DNA of 37,130 nucleotides from Avichristensenella sp031549905 (GCA_031549905.1 JAVBPC010000014.1:1-37130), one strand, 5' to 3'; numbered from the stretch's first letter, positions 1 through 8,038 are shown. Program-made: numbers and translations. Notes: generated by a model from the letters alone, not told the origin.

Positions 1-42
1 CGGCTGCTCTTGTTTATTTTCATACGCAGCAGTCATCACATC

Positions 43-206
43 ATACCAATTCCAGATGGGTTTTGCAGGAAAGCTCGCGAGAGATTTTTTTGCCCGGCAA
101 GAAGCCGGAAGGAGGCCTAGCAGGAGGCTACGCTGACTGGAAGACGCCGCCGCCGGGCGAAAAAAGATCCGCGAGATTTTTGCAAAACTTATTTGGAATT
201 GGTATC
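43..206. mobile_element. MITE-like inverted-repeat element without transposase
   Basis: The two ends are long imperfect inverted repeats. The left arm begins ATACCAATTCCAGATG and the reverse complement of the right arm begins ATACCAATTCCAAATA. The match continues inward through GTTTTGCA, TCTCGCG-like and TTTTTT-GCCCGGC blocks for about 55 nt with scattered differences. Both outer ends carry TA (TACCAATTCC and GGAATTGGTA), which would fit a TA target duplication as made by IS630/Tc1-mariner transposases. That assignment is inference; no transposase is encoded. The core at 118-139 resembles a segment of the repeat at 36760-36877. The right arm forms the 3' end of the isomerase fragment reading leftward. 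Confidence 0.6.
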
Positions 207-528
207 ACACTGAGAAAAGGAATGCCCAGCATTCCGCACAGCTGCCGCACCGTGCCGGCCGCCTGCCCGTACACGGCGTGCAGGTGGTTTGCGTTGATCG
301 TCTGCAGAAACGCGTCAAAGTCGATGTCCGCGCGGGCAAACAGGTGCGGGTAGCAGTAGGCCGTCTCGCGCAGGCGTTCGCGCGGGGCGGAAAGCGCCTG
401 CGCCTCGCCGGCGGTAAAGACCGGCGGCGGCATGTACGGCGCATATTCCGCCCCAAGCCGCGCGCAAAGCTTTTCCCGCTCCGATTCCGCCAGCGCCGCC
501 CTTGTTTCGAAAAAGGCCCGACGCTCAT
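128..528 (-). pseudogene. L-fucose/L-arabinose isomerase-like C-terminal fragment, frame-disrupted
   Basis: The leftward frame below position 525 encodes about 105 residues with the pattern CYPHLFARADIDFDAFL followed by NANHLHAVYG and LCGMLGIPF. This resembles the C-terminal end of FucI-type sugar isomerases, which are normally around 450-600 residues, so the N-terminal and central domains are absent. The natural start, an ATG at 528 overlapping the upstream stop as ATGA, is in a different frame from this sequence. One extra A in the five-A run at 510-514 would join them as MSVGPFFETRAALAE. The last 26 or so residues come from the MITE-like repeat, not from the enzyme. I read it as a decayed remnant; a sequencing error in the homopolymer is possible. 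The family assignment is from memory of family motifs. Confidence 0.5.
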
Positions 529-1598
529 TCCGTCCAGGGCTGCCGGGGCACCTCCAGCGCGCGCCCTTCATCCATCGCCCGCCCGATCATCAGCGTCAGG
601 TACTGGTCCATCATCTCCTCGGCAAGCGGGTAAAACGCGCTGCCGCCCGCCGCATAGTCCGCCATGCGCGCAAGGCACGTCGCCACCGCGATTTCATCAT
701 CGAACAGCCGCGCGGGCATGAACTGGTTCTGATAATACCAGCCGCGCTCCCCGCCGCGCACGCCGCGCAGGTACAGCCCTTCCAGGTTCGGCCCGCCGCC
801 CGCCATCACGCGTTCCAGCGTGATATGGCACGGCGTCACATGGTCTGAAAGGTACAGGGCGTCATCCCCGCGCAGTTCGCCGCGCTCGCCCCGTATCACT
901 GCGTGCTGCGTGCGCACGAAAGACCTGTGCTGGTTATCCTCCACATCGTTCAGCGCCTGCCTGTCGCCCCAATCCAACTGGAACAGCACCTGCGAAACAT
1001 CCACCGCGGCCTCGATGGCGGGATCGCCACCCCGGCCGGGTCCGCCGATCATACGGTGGGTATACCGGTTCGCGCGGATCACCGGGCACGCCCGCCCCGC
1101 ATGCAGCAGCCGTCTGAGCACCGCCACCGCGTGGTACCCGTTGGGGATGCTCGTCTGCGCCTGATAGACCCGCCCCAGCAGCCCGGAATCGGCCAGCGCA
1201 ATGCGCGCGGCGTTCATCGGCTGGAAGGGATACTGCTCCGCTGCCTGGATTTTTGCGCCGCCAAGATCACTGTACAGCGCCGCCAGTTCCTCCGCGCTTC
1301 GCGCGGGAAACGTCTCCACCAGCGTCGGCACCCCGCGTGCGGCGTACCGGCGCATCAGGTCCCCCATGCTGTCGCGGTTTGCGCACAGCACGGTGAAATC
1401 CGGCGAAAGATCCCACAGCGCCTCATGTTCCGCCAGCACCGGCGCGCCAAATGCACGCATGCGCGCCGCGCTCTCCTCGCTGCGGCATACGATGCCCACC
1501 AGCTCAAAGCGCTCCGGCAGCGCCTGAATCACTTTTGCGAAAAACTGCGCGCGCCATCCCGCCCCGACCAATCCGATACGCGCCCTTTGCATGCTCAT
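525..1598 (-). CDS. Gfo/Idh/MocA family protein with altered active-site motif
   Basis: This 357-residue protein has an N-terminal Rossmann fold, with the NAD(P)-binding glycine motif GLVGAGWRA at residues 9-17, followed by the alpha/beta domain of the Gfo/Idh/MocA family. Family members usually oxidise or epimerise sugars or inositols with NAD(P). The usual EKP motif, whose lysine is catalytic, is replaced by ETFP in TLVETFPARS, so ordinary dehydrogenase activity is doubtful. It may be a divergent enzyme or a binding protein. The start overlaps the stop of the aldo/keto reductase gene by 4 nt. A second ATG six nt downstream is better spaced from the AGGAAGGGG ribosome-binding sequence and could be the real start. 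It is the last intact gene of the sugar operon. Confidence 0.8.
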   Translation of the reverse strand: MSMQRARIGLVGAGWRAQFFAKVIQALPERFELVGIVCRSEESAARMRAFGAPVLAEHEALWDLSPDFTVLCANRDSMGDLMRRYAARGVPTLVETFPARSAEELAALYSDLGGAKIQAAEQYPFQPMNAARIALADSGLLGRVYQAQTSIPNGYHAVAVLRRLLHAGRACPVIRANRYTHRMIGGPGRGGDPAIEAAVDVSQVLFQLDWGDRQALNDVEDNQHRSFVRTQHAVIRGERGELRGDDALYLSDHVTPCHITLERVMAGGGPNLEGLYLRGVRGGERGWYYQNQFMPARLFDDEIAVATCLARMADYAAGGSAFYPLAEEMMDQYLTLMIGRAMDEGRALEVPRQPWTE

Positions 1599-2581
1599 TC
1601 CCCTTCCTGTGTCAGCTCAAATCGCTTCAGCGCATGCAGCGCCGCCACCATCTCTTCATCCGGAGGCGACCCACACGCCGCCAGCGCATCCTGAAGCTGC
1701 GCAGCGTCGTCAAAAGACGCAATCGGCACGCTGGCAAACGGGTGCGCCATCAGGTACATCAGCGAAAGCTGGGCGACTGTTTTCCCCGTTCGCGCGGCGT
1801 ACTCCAAAAGCTTTTCATAGATCGCGCGGTTGCTCGCCCCGCCGTACAGCGCGGTGAGCGCCTGCGGCACGCTCCCGCCCGCGGCAAGGCGCGCAAAGTA
1901 GCCCTTGCCGGCGGCCATGTACGCCATCGCGGAAAGCCCCGTTTCACTGTGGTAAGCGTAGGTTTCGGCATCCATCGCCACCATCGTCGGGTCGCCTAGG
2001 GCAGCCATCCGCACATCGGCCAGGCTCCACAAAAGCTGATTGCATTTGAAGCCCAACGCCCCTGTTTCCCGGGCGCAGCGCGCCGCCTCCCGGATGCGCG
2101 GCAGCGTCCAGTTGGAGCAGCCGTACGCGCGGATCATGCCCTCGCCGCGCAGCGTCTCCAGCAGGCCGATGATCTCCCCAACCGGCACAGTTGGGTCATC
2201 GCGGTGCAAAAAGTACAGGTCAATAGCGTCCACACCAAGGTTTTCAAGGCTTTCCGAAACATCCCGGCGGATATCCCCTGGCGTTACGCGCGAAACATCC
2301 ATCGTATCAAGGCGCGGATGCGCGCCCTTTGTCGCGATGACGAACCCCTTTGCGCCGCTCTTCCTCAGCCACGTCCCCAGCACGCGCTCGCTCTTGCCGC
2401 GCGAGCCTTCCTTCCAGTCGCCGTAAACATGCGCGGTATCCGCGAAGTTACCGCCCGCCGCCGCGAACGCATCCAGCTGCGCAAAGCACGCGCTCTCCCC
2501 CATCGCGGTTCCGTAGTTCACCGTGCCGATGCACAGCGGCGATACCTCCGCCATCCCGGGCACTAGCGTGCGATGCCACAT
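1595..2581 (-). CDS. Aldo/keto reductase
   Basis: This 328-residue protein belongs to the aldo/keto reductase superfamily, NADPH-dependent TIM-barrel oxidoreductases acting on carbonyl groups of sugars and other metabolites. The catalytic tetrad is recognisable: Asp and Tyr in FADTAHVYG, Lys in IATKGAH and His in YFLHRDDP. The GCSNW motif of the family follows, and the length is normal. The start is supported by AAGGTG upstream. It overlaps the flavoprotein gene by 19 nt and the next Gfo/Idh gene by 4 nt, so it is almost certainly co-translated with them. The substrate cannot be read from sequence; its context suggests a sugar or keto-sugar intermediate. Confidence 0.9.
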   Translation of the reverse strand: MWHRTLVPGMAEVSPLCIGTVNYGTAMGESACFAQLDAFAAAGGNFADTAHVYGDWKEGSRGKSERVLGTWLRKSGAKGFVIATKGAHPRLDTMDVSRVTPGDIRRDVSESLENLGVDAIDLYFLHRDDPTVPVGEIIGLLETLRGEGMIRAYGCSNWTLPRIREAARCARETGALGFKCNQLLWSLADVRMAALGDPTMVAMDAETYAYHSETGLSAMAYMAAGKGYFARLAAGGSVPQALTALYGGASNRAIYEKLLEYAARTGKTVAQLSLMYLMAHPFASVPIASFDDAAQLQDALAACGSPPDEEMVAALHALKRFELTQEGE

Positions 2582-3936
2582 TTTCCCATCACCTTCTCCC
2601 GGTAGGCCGGCAGGTACACTTCCTGATCCCGCGCCACACAGCCGGTCACCGTATGCCCCTTCTGAATCAGATCATAGCACTTATCGCAGGTAATGCAACA
2701 CTTTTCGCGCCGCATGCCGCCCAGCCGGATATCGCGCGCGTAGTCCGGGTACGCCATCGCCTGGCGGCCAAACCCGGCCACATCGAACCAACCGTCCCTG
2801 ATGCACCCTGCGGCAATCTCCGCGCCGAACTGTTCAAACCATGTCAGCCCTGTCGCAACAAAAATCCCGCCCGGCGTCCCGGCCTTGATATCCCGCGTCG
2901 CCTGAAGCAGCGCCGCGGTACCCTTGTACGGGTCAATCACCGCGCCGTCGCGGAACTCGGCCATGTACCCATCCCCATGGGGCTGATACCTGGGCATCAT
3001 GGTGGATAGGTTGATCAGCCGCACATCGCGCTCTACCAGCATGTTGCACAGGCGAATAGGTTCCTCAAGGTCCGGGGCCATCACGCCCTCCCGCTTCACC
3101 ATGCCCCACCCGTAGGGGTACGGAATGCAGTCGTACGCGTTCAGCCTGACCGAAATGCCGATAGCATCCCCCACCCGCGCGCGGATGCCGTCAATGATCT
3201 CAAACACGGCGCGCGTGCGGTTTTCAAAGCTGCCGCCGTATTTCCCGGGCCGAGTGAAGCTGGCCAGCAGTTCGCGCAGGATATACTCATGGCACAGCTT
3301 GATATCCACGGAATCAAACCCGGCCTCCAGCGCCAGCTCCGCGCAATCGATGAACTGGCCAACGATCTGTTCGATCTTCTCATCCGTCGCGATGGTCAGC
3401 GCGCCGGCGCGCCCGTCAATGGCGTTGTGGCTGTCCAGGTATGGATTCATCACGGTGCCCAGCGGCATGGGGTTCCAGTTTGTGTCCACGCTGCGGCGGC
3501 CGGAATGCGTCAGCTGCAGCACATTGTACGGCTTTTCCCCGCAACTTTCCAGCGCGGCGGCGTTCGTCCGCTCAACAAGGTCCCGAACATCCCCCACGGT
3601 GTCCGGGCTTAGCACCATCTGCAGCGGGTTGCAGCGCCCATCCTCCGCGATGGCGATGGATTCATACCAGAGAATGCCCGACCCGCCGCGCGCGTACCGG
3701 TCATACCTGCGCCGCACCAGATCAGACGGCCTTCCGTCCGGCGTGCCGTCGAACCCCTCGCACGGCTGCACAGCCATCGCGTTGGGCGCGATTTTATTGC
3801 CAATGCGCACGGGCCTGAGCAGCGGCGACAGATCCGCACTGACGGGCAGTTCCACGCCGATCGCAGCCAGCGCGCGGCGTGCCTCATCCGGCGTTTGCAG
3901 CTTCGCAAACCGGATGGATTTGCTGACTTTTTTCAT
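2563..3936 (-). CDS. NADH:flavin oxidoreductase (OYE-like, Fe-S containing)
   Basis: This 457-residue protein carries an FMN-binding old-yellow-enzyme TIM barrel (COG1902 type). The barrel shows QLTHSGRRS and YGGSFENRTR. Near the C terminus, CITCDKC and a later TGC supply four cysteines in the arrangement used for a 4Fe-4S cluster in 2,4-dienoyl-CoA reductase and trimethylamine dehydrogenase relatives. The chain stops soon after the cluster, so the FAD/NAD(P) domains of those larger enzymes are missing. Where classical OYEs have an HGAH active-site motif, this protein has KLCH (VDIKLCHEYI), which marks a separate subfamily. Its place between permease and reductase genes suggests it acts on the transported compound, but the reaction is unknown. 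Confidence 0.85.
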   Translation of the reverse strand: MKKVSKSIRFAKLQTPDEARRALAAIGVELPVSADLSPLLRPVRIGNKIAPNAMAVQPCEGFDGTPDGRPSDLVRRRYDRYARGGSGILWYESIAIAEDGRCNPLQMVLSPDTVGDVRDLVERTNAAALESCGEKPYNVLQLTHSGRRSVDTNWNPMPLGTVMNPYLDSHNAIDGRAGALTIATDEKIEQIVGQFIDCAELALEAGFDSVDIKLCHEYILRELLASFTRPGKYGGSFENRTRAVFEIIDGIRARVGDAIGISVRLNAYDCIPYPYGWGMVKREGVMAPDLEEPIRLCNMLVERDVRLINLSTMMPRYQPHGDGYMAEFRDGAVIDPYKGTAALLQATRDIKAGTPGGIFVATGLTWFEQFGAEIAAGCIRDGWFDVAGFGRQAMAYPDYARDIRLGGMRREKCCITCDKCYDLIQKGHTVTGCVARDQEVYLPAYREKVMGKCGIAR

Positions 3937-3954
3937 GCTAATTCGTCTACTTTC

Positions 3955-4785
3955 TTACCCTTTTAGCCCGCTGAGCGTATACCCCTTGACGAAGAATCTT
4001 TGCAGCGAGGCAAAGACCACCAGCGGCGGGATGATGCATACGGCCGCCGTCGCCATGATCTTGGGCGGTTCCATCAGCCGGTCAAACGATACCATGGAGA
4101 TCATTCTGACGGCCAGCACGGTTTTTGATTCCGAACTGATAACAATCTGCGGCCAAAGGATGGAATTGAAATACTGTATGAATGTGATCGTGACCAGCGA
4201 CATCATGCTGGGCACCGACAGCGGCGCGTAAATTCTGGAGAAGATCGTAAAGTAGCCGGCGCCGTCGATTTCAGCCGCGCTGAACAGGTCCCTGGGCAGC
4301 CCCAGATACGCCTGTCGCATCAGGAAGATGCCAAAGCCGGAAAACATGAACGGCACAATCATCGCAAGATAGCTGTTGATCATCCCAAGCCGCTGCGTAA
4401 TGATGAACAGCGGCACCAGCATCACGCAGGCGGGCACCATCATCGTGGACATGACAACTGCGAACAGCGCCTTCTTGCCGGGGAAAGAGAGCATGGAAAA
4501 CGCGAAGGCCGCAAAGCTGGATGTGACAAGCTGCAGCGCGGCCACCGACCCCGCCACCAGCACGCTGTTTGCCGTGTGGCGGACAAGCCCGATCTTCTGA
4601 AAAACGAACGCGTAGTTTGACCAGTTTGGGTTCGCGAAAAAGAATGAAACCGGCCTTTCGTAATACCCGCTGAGGGTTTTCAGGGAGCCCGCGGCCATCC
4701 AGGCAAACGGCAGCAAAAACGCCAGCGCCGCCGCCGTCAGCAGCACATACCGCGTCAGGGCTTCAATACGCTTCTTACTCCGCAT
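3955..4785 (-). CDS. Carbohydrate ABC transporter permease, MalG type
   Basis: This 276-residue integral membrane protein of the MalG/AraQ type has about six hydrophobic segments, the first at residues 14-34. The EAA loop that contacts the ATPase is visible in the cytoplasmic stretch around AAEIDGAGYFTIFSRI. It forms the import channel with the permease encoded immediately upstream, whose reading frame it overlaps by 11 nt. The binding protein is the first gene of the operon. No ATP-binding subunit is encoded in the window, so a shared MsmK/UgpC-like ATPase is likely (inference). Confidence 0.93.
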   Translation of the reverse strand: MRSKKRIEALTRYVLLTAAALAFLLPFAWMAAGSLKTLSGYYERPVSFFFANPNWSNYAFVFQKIGLVRHTANSVLVAGSVAALQLVTSSFAAFAFSMLSFPGKKALFAVVMSTMMVPACVMLVPLFIITQRLGMINSYLAMIVPFMFSGFGIFLMRQAYLGLPRDLFSAAEIDGAGYFTIFSRIYAPLSVPSMMSLVTITFIQYFNSILWPQIVISSESKTVLAVRMISMVSFDRLMEPPKIMATAAVCIIPPLVVFASLQRFFVKGYTLSGLKG

Positions 4786-5662
4786 AAAACACCCACCTGT
4801 CCTGGAACTTCCATGTTAGCATCGTGAAGAAGCCGATCAGCGCGAACAGCACCATGGACATCGCCGATGCCAGGCCCGCGTTGTAGTTTTTAAACGCGGT
4901 GGTATAGATGAAATACACCAGCGTTGAGGTGGAATAGCCGGGCCCACCCGCCGTCAGCACATAGACCGATTCATACACCTGGAACCCGCGAATGATCATG
5001 TTGATGACCAGAAAGAACGTGTACGGCGACAGCAGCGGCAACGTGATTTTCCGAAATTGCTGGAAGCGGTTCGCACCGTCGACGATCGCCGCCTCATAGT
5101 AGCTTGTGTCGATGGATTGCAGCCCGGCCAGGAAAATCAGCATGTTAAACCCCACGCTCTGCCAGATCAGCACAATGGATACCGCCAGCCGCGCGGGCGT
5201 CGGCCGGATGAGCCACGATACGGGGTTCAGCCCTATCAGGCTCAGGTAGTAGTTGATGATGCCGTTCTGCGTATCGAACAGGTCTGCCCAGACAAAGGAC
5301 ACAGCCGTCAGCGACGCAACAAAAGGCATGAAAAAGATGGTGCGGTAGATGATCTTGCCCCGCCGCACCTTATCCAACAGCACCGCCAGCACCAGGCCGA
5401 TGAGGATGGACACGGGCGAGCTCATCGCAACGATCAGCAGCGTGGTGATCACGCTGGTCCTGGGCGCGGTGGACTGGAACACGCGCAGCCACTGGCTAAA
5501 CCCCGCAAAGCGCGGCGTGCCGATCATATCCCAGCGCATGAACGACAGCACAAACGCCCACACCGCCGGAATGGCGACAAATACGGTCAGCACCACAAAC
5601 GCGGGCAGCAGAAAGCCGTACGCCGCCAACGCTTCCCGGGATTTTCTTGCCGTCAGGCGCAT
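4775..5662 (-). CDS. Carbohydrate ABC transporter permease, MalF/UgpA type
   Basis: This 295-residue membrane protein of the MalF/UgpA/LacF type has an N-terminal hydrophobic segment at about residues 15-37 and further spans. The EAA loop is recognisable in YYEAAIVDGANRFQQFRKITLP split across residues 200-225. A strong ribosome-binding site, AGGAGG, lies before the ATG. It pairs with the MalG-type permease whose gene overlaps its 3' end. Family membership is clear; the sugar specificity is not predictable, although the neighbouring isomerase and oxidoreductases imply a monosaccharide or glycoside. Confidence 0.93.
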   Translation of the reverse strand: MRLTARKSREALAAYGFLLPAFVVLTVFVAIPAVWAFVLSFMRWDMIGTPRFAGFSQWLRVFQSTAPRTSVITTLLIVAMSSPVSILIGLVLAVLLDKVRRGKIIYRTIFFMPFVASLTAVSFVWADLFDTQNGIINYYLSLIGLNPVSWLIRPTPARLAVSIVLIWQSVGFNMLIFLAGLQSIDTSYYEAAIVDGANRFQQFRKITLPLLSPYTFFLVINMIIRGFQVYESVYVLTAGGPGYSTSTLVYFIYTTAFKNYNAGLASAMSMVLFALIGFFTMLTWKFQDRWVFYAE

Positions 5663-5710
5663 GTCTGCACCCCCTTCCTCCTGGTTATCTTTACTGAACC
5701 TTGGCGGCCT

Positions 5711-6577
5711 TTACAGGCTGTCCACGATTTTCGTCAGGTACTGGAAGCTTTCCGTCACCGCGGGCATCGGGTCCAGCGCGTAGGGGTATATCTCCAGGCA
5801 CACGGCGTCCGTATACCCGATCTCCTTGATCGTGGCAAACACCTTTTCCCAATGGATATCGCCGCGGCCTATGGGCATGTGATAATGCTGATGGCGGCGG
5901 ATGTCATCCACATGCATGTTGCCGATGTGATGGCGCAGGAATCGGATCGTATCGTATATGTTCTTGCGCTCCACTTCCAAATGTCCGATATCCAGGCTGA
6001 ACTTTAGGTACGGGGAGTTGATCTTTTCGGCGTAGTCGAATATTTCCTCGACATCCGATGTTTCCAGCAGCAGCGTCACGCCGCGCGCCGCAGCGTATTC
6101 CACGCACTCTCTGACGCCTTCAAGCGCCAGTTCATAGCATGTATCCGGGTCGGCGGTGATCTTACCGTTATACGTTTCCACCTTTTTGACGCCAAGGTCC
6201 ACCGCCATATCGATGACCTGCTTGATGTAGTCGATGCGTGCCTGCCGCATTGCAGGATCGATGCAGGTAAACATCGGCTCGTTTCCGTTGGGGTTGGGAT
6301 AGAAAAGGCGCCCAGTGAACGGACCTTCCGGCGGCGTCAGCCCAACGGTGCTGTACATCACATGGATGGCTTCCAGCACCTCAATCGTGATGCCCAGCCG
6401 CTCGCACAGCGCTTTTATGCGCATGCGCGCCGCGTAATCAAAGTCTCCCGGGTACATGTGCGGCCGGTCGCACATGATTTCCACATGCCGGAAGCCCGCC
6501 TTCGCAAGCGATTCCAGCGCCGTTTCCAGCGGATCAAACATAAACGCGTTGGTCAGGGAACCGATCTTAATGTCCAT
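5711..6577 (-). CDS. Sugar phosphate isomerase/epimerase-like TIM barrel (AP endonuclease family 2 fold)
   Basis: This 288-residue TIM-barrel protein of the xylose-isomerase-like/IolE-IolI superfamily acts on sugars or inositols with a divalent metal. Likely metal ligands are the Glu in KVETYNG, the Glu in LLLETSD, Asp and His in FSLDIGH, His in MHVDD, and the Glu in CLEIYP. I chose the ATG at 6577 (MDIKIGSLTNAF) because AGGAG lies seven nt upstream and the sequence before it looks non-coding. It sits between the binding protein and the permeases, so its substrate is probably the imported sugar or an oxidised form of it. Epimerase, isomerase and lyase members of this fold cannot be told apart here. 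Confidence 0.85.
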   Translation of the reverse strand: MDIKIGSLTNAFMFDPLETALESLAKAGFRHVEIMCDRPHMYPGDFDYAARMRIKALCERLGITIEVLEAIHVMYSTVGLTPPEGPFTGRLFYPNPNGNEPMFTCIDPAMRQARIDYIKQVIDMAVDLGVKKVETYNGKITADPDTCYELALEGVRECVEYAAARGVTLLLETSDVEEIFDYAEKINSPYLKFSLDIGHLEVERKNIYDTIRFLRHHIGNMHVDDIRRHQHYHMPIGRGDIHWEKVFATIKEIGYTDAVCLEIYPYALDPMPAVTESFQYLTKIVDSL

Positions 6578-6595
6578 AGCATGCTCCTGTCTTGA

Positions 6596-6627
6596 TGGGA
6601 CGCCTGGCATTCCTGCCCGGCGTCCCA
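6596..6627 (-). promoter_or_regulatory. Intra-operon stem-loop after the binding-protein gene
   Basis: A perfect 9-bp stem, TGGGACGCC at 6596-6604 and GGCGTCCCA at 6619-6627, closes a 14-nt loop. It lies between the binding-protein stop codon and the ribosome-binding site of the next gene. No T-run follows on the leftward strand. Such hairpins usually stabilise the upstream mRNA segment or allow partial termination, giving more binding protein than permease. The function here is inferred from position. Confidence 0.65.
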
Positions 6628-6646
6628 CCGTTTCTTTCCGGTGTTG

Positions 6647-7897
6647 TTACTCGCTGGCAATCTCCAGGATGTCCGCGCCCTCCGTGATCAGCTCCTCCAC
6701 TACCTGCTCAGGCGTCAGCATGCCGATCCACATTTGCTGCAGCAGCGTATCCTTCAGCGACCAGATCTGCGAGCAGCCCTGCACCGCGTTGAGCCATGTG
6801 TACCCGTCGCCCGAGATGTTCATCGCAACATCCTTGTATGTCCCCTCAAGGCCGTCGTACAGCGCCTTCCGCGTGGGGATGCCGGCGCCGCCGACAAACC
6901 GGCGCATCGCGTCCTCAGAGGTGATAAAGGAAAGGAATTTGTACGCCTCTTCCGGGTGCTTTGTCGCCGCGGTGATGACAAATCCTCCGCCCAGCTTCGC
7001 GCCGCGCACGCCGGTGGGTCCTAGCGGGGCAGGCGCCGCGCCGTAGTTCAGGCCCTTTTCATCAAACAGCTTCACCGCCGTGCCGCCCAGGTGGAACATG
7101 GATTCGCCGTTCATGAACGTTGTCGCGCCTAGCGTAATCACGTTGGCCGGGTTGGCGGGTTCGGGTTCGGGCATGCAGCCGTCCTTCATCATGTTCAGCC
7201 ACAGGGTAAGCCCTTCAACGGTCTGGGTATCGTTTACGCCGATCTTTCCTTCCGCGTTCACCAGCGGGGTGCCCATCGCGTCAAAGTAACCCACGCCACT
7301 CCAACCGCCGCTGATCGGCGAGGACAGGCCCCAAATCTTTTTGCCCTTGGCAGCCAGCGCTTCCTGGCCCGCCATCATGTTCTTGTACAGATCATCGTAC
7401 GTCCAGGTGCCATCCGGATAGGCAATGCCCGCCTCATCCAGCAGATCCTTGTTGTAGTAGAGGCACACGCCGTTTGAGTCATAGGGAAGCCCAAAGAGCT
7501 TTCCGCCCTTGTTGTAGTACTGGATCATGCTTTGGTCGAAATCATCAAGGCTGATGGTTTCATCGGCTTCCACATACGGCAGGATATCCAGCAGCAGGCC
7601 GCGCTCAATCCAGTATGAGCCTGCGCCGGGCACCAGTTCCCACACATCCGGAAGCGTTCCGGACGCCGTCTCGGCAAGCTTCTTGTCATAGTGGCCGGAC
7701 TGCGCAACGTGCTCCACCTCAATGACAATGCCGGGATTGACCGCCATAAACTCGGCGATCAGTTCATTGACGACCACCATGCGCGCTTCATCCGAATAGG
7801 TGCTGAAGCGCAGCGTGACAGTTTCCGCTGCCATTGCCGGCACAGCCATCAGCGGCAAAAGCAAACAAACCACCAGAAGAACGCTGACCTTTTTCAT
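6647..7897 (-). CDS. ABC transporter sugar-binding protein (family 1 type)
   Basis: This 416-residue extracellular solute-binding protein has an N-terminal signal peptide (MKKVSVLLVVCLLLPL, then AMA before AE). The mature part starts VTLRFSTYSDEA, typical of maltose/glycerol-3-phosphate-type binding proteins. There is no lipobox cysteine at the cleavage site, unusual because most Gram-positive binding proteins are lipid-anchored; the Cys at residue 11 is inside the hydrophobic core and lacks a normal lipobox context. It is the first gene of the leftward operon and is preceded by a TTGACG/TAGATT promoter. It probably delivers a sugar to the two downstream permeases. Confidence 0.9.
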   Translation of the reverse strand: MKKVSVLLVVCLLLPLMAVPAMAAETVTLRFSTYSDEARMVVVNELIAEFMAVNPGIVIEVEHVAQSGHYDKKLAETASGTLPDVWELVPGAGSYWIERGLLLDILPYVEADETISLDDFDQSMIQYYNKGGKLFGLPYDSNGVCLYYNKDLLDEAGIAYPDGTWTYDDLYKNMMAGQEALAAKGKKIWGLSSPISGGWSGVGYFDAMGTPLVNAEGKIGVNDTQTVEGLTLWLNMMKDGCMPEPEPANPANVITLGATTFMNGESMFHLGGTAVKLFDEKGLNYGAAPAPLGPTGVRGAKLGGGFVITAATKHPEEAYKFLSFITSEDAMRRFVGGAGIPTRKALYDGLEGTYKDVAMNISGDGYTWLNAVQGCSQIWSLKDTLLQQMWIGMLTPEQVVEELITEGADILEIASE

Positions 7898-7929
7898 TCC
7901 AAGCTCACCCCTATCAATTTTGTATAATT

Positions 7930-7958
7930 AATCTATCATGTATTGGCCAGGTCGTCAA
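7930..7958 (-). promoter_or_regulatory. Sigma-A promoter of the leftward sugar operon
   Basis: On the reverse strand, TTGACG (7953-7958) is followed after exactly 17 nt by TAGATT (7930-7935). Predicted transcription starts near 7923, giving a leader of about 25 nt before the binding-protein ATG with GGGGTG as ribosome-binding sequence. It faces away from the GntR promoter. Confidence 0.55.
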
Positions 7959-7961
7959 CTG

Positions 7962-8000
7962 TTTTCGCAAATATTTTTTCGAAAATATTTTTACGCAAAA
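7962..8000. promoter_or_regulatory. Imperfect 39-bp palindrome, candidate GntR operator
   Basis: The segment runs from TTTTCGCAAATATT to AATATTTTTACGCAAAA around a TTCGAAA centre and is an imperfect palindrome. It lies just upstream of the -35 elements of both divergent promoters, where a GntR dimer could control both transcripts. The AT-rich composition contrasts with the GC-rich surroundings. Binding by the neighbouring regulator is inference. Confidence 0.45.
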
Positions 8001-8002
8001 GC

Positions 8003-8031
8003 TTGACAAGAAAACCTACATATTGTACACT
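8003..8031 (+). promoter_or_regulatory. Strong sigma-A promoter of the GntR regulator gene
   Basis: TTGACA (8003-8008), a 17-nt spacer and TACACT (8026-8031) form a near-consensus promoter. The expected transcription start at about 8037-8039 coincides with the ATG at 8039, so the mRNA would be leaderless or nearly so. The longer reading frame beginning with a TTG at 7943 would start upstream of this promoter and is unlikely. Confidence 0.7.
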
Positions 8032-8038
8032 TTATAGC

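Noticed and set aside
205..528. 107-residue leftward frame starting at the ATGA overlap
   Set aside because: Its sequence is Arg-rich shadow coding after the first few codons; the conserved isomerase residues are in the neighbouring frame.
7943..8038. N-terminal extension of the GntR regulator from a TTG codon
   Set aside because: It lies upstream of and across the strong TTGACA/TACACT promoter, has no ribosome-binding site and adds residues outside the family homology.
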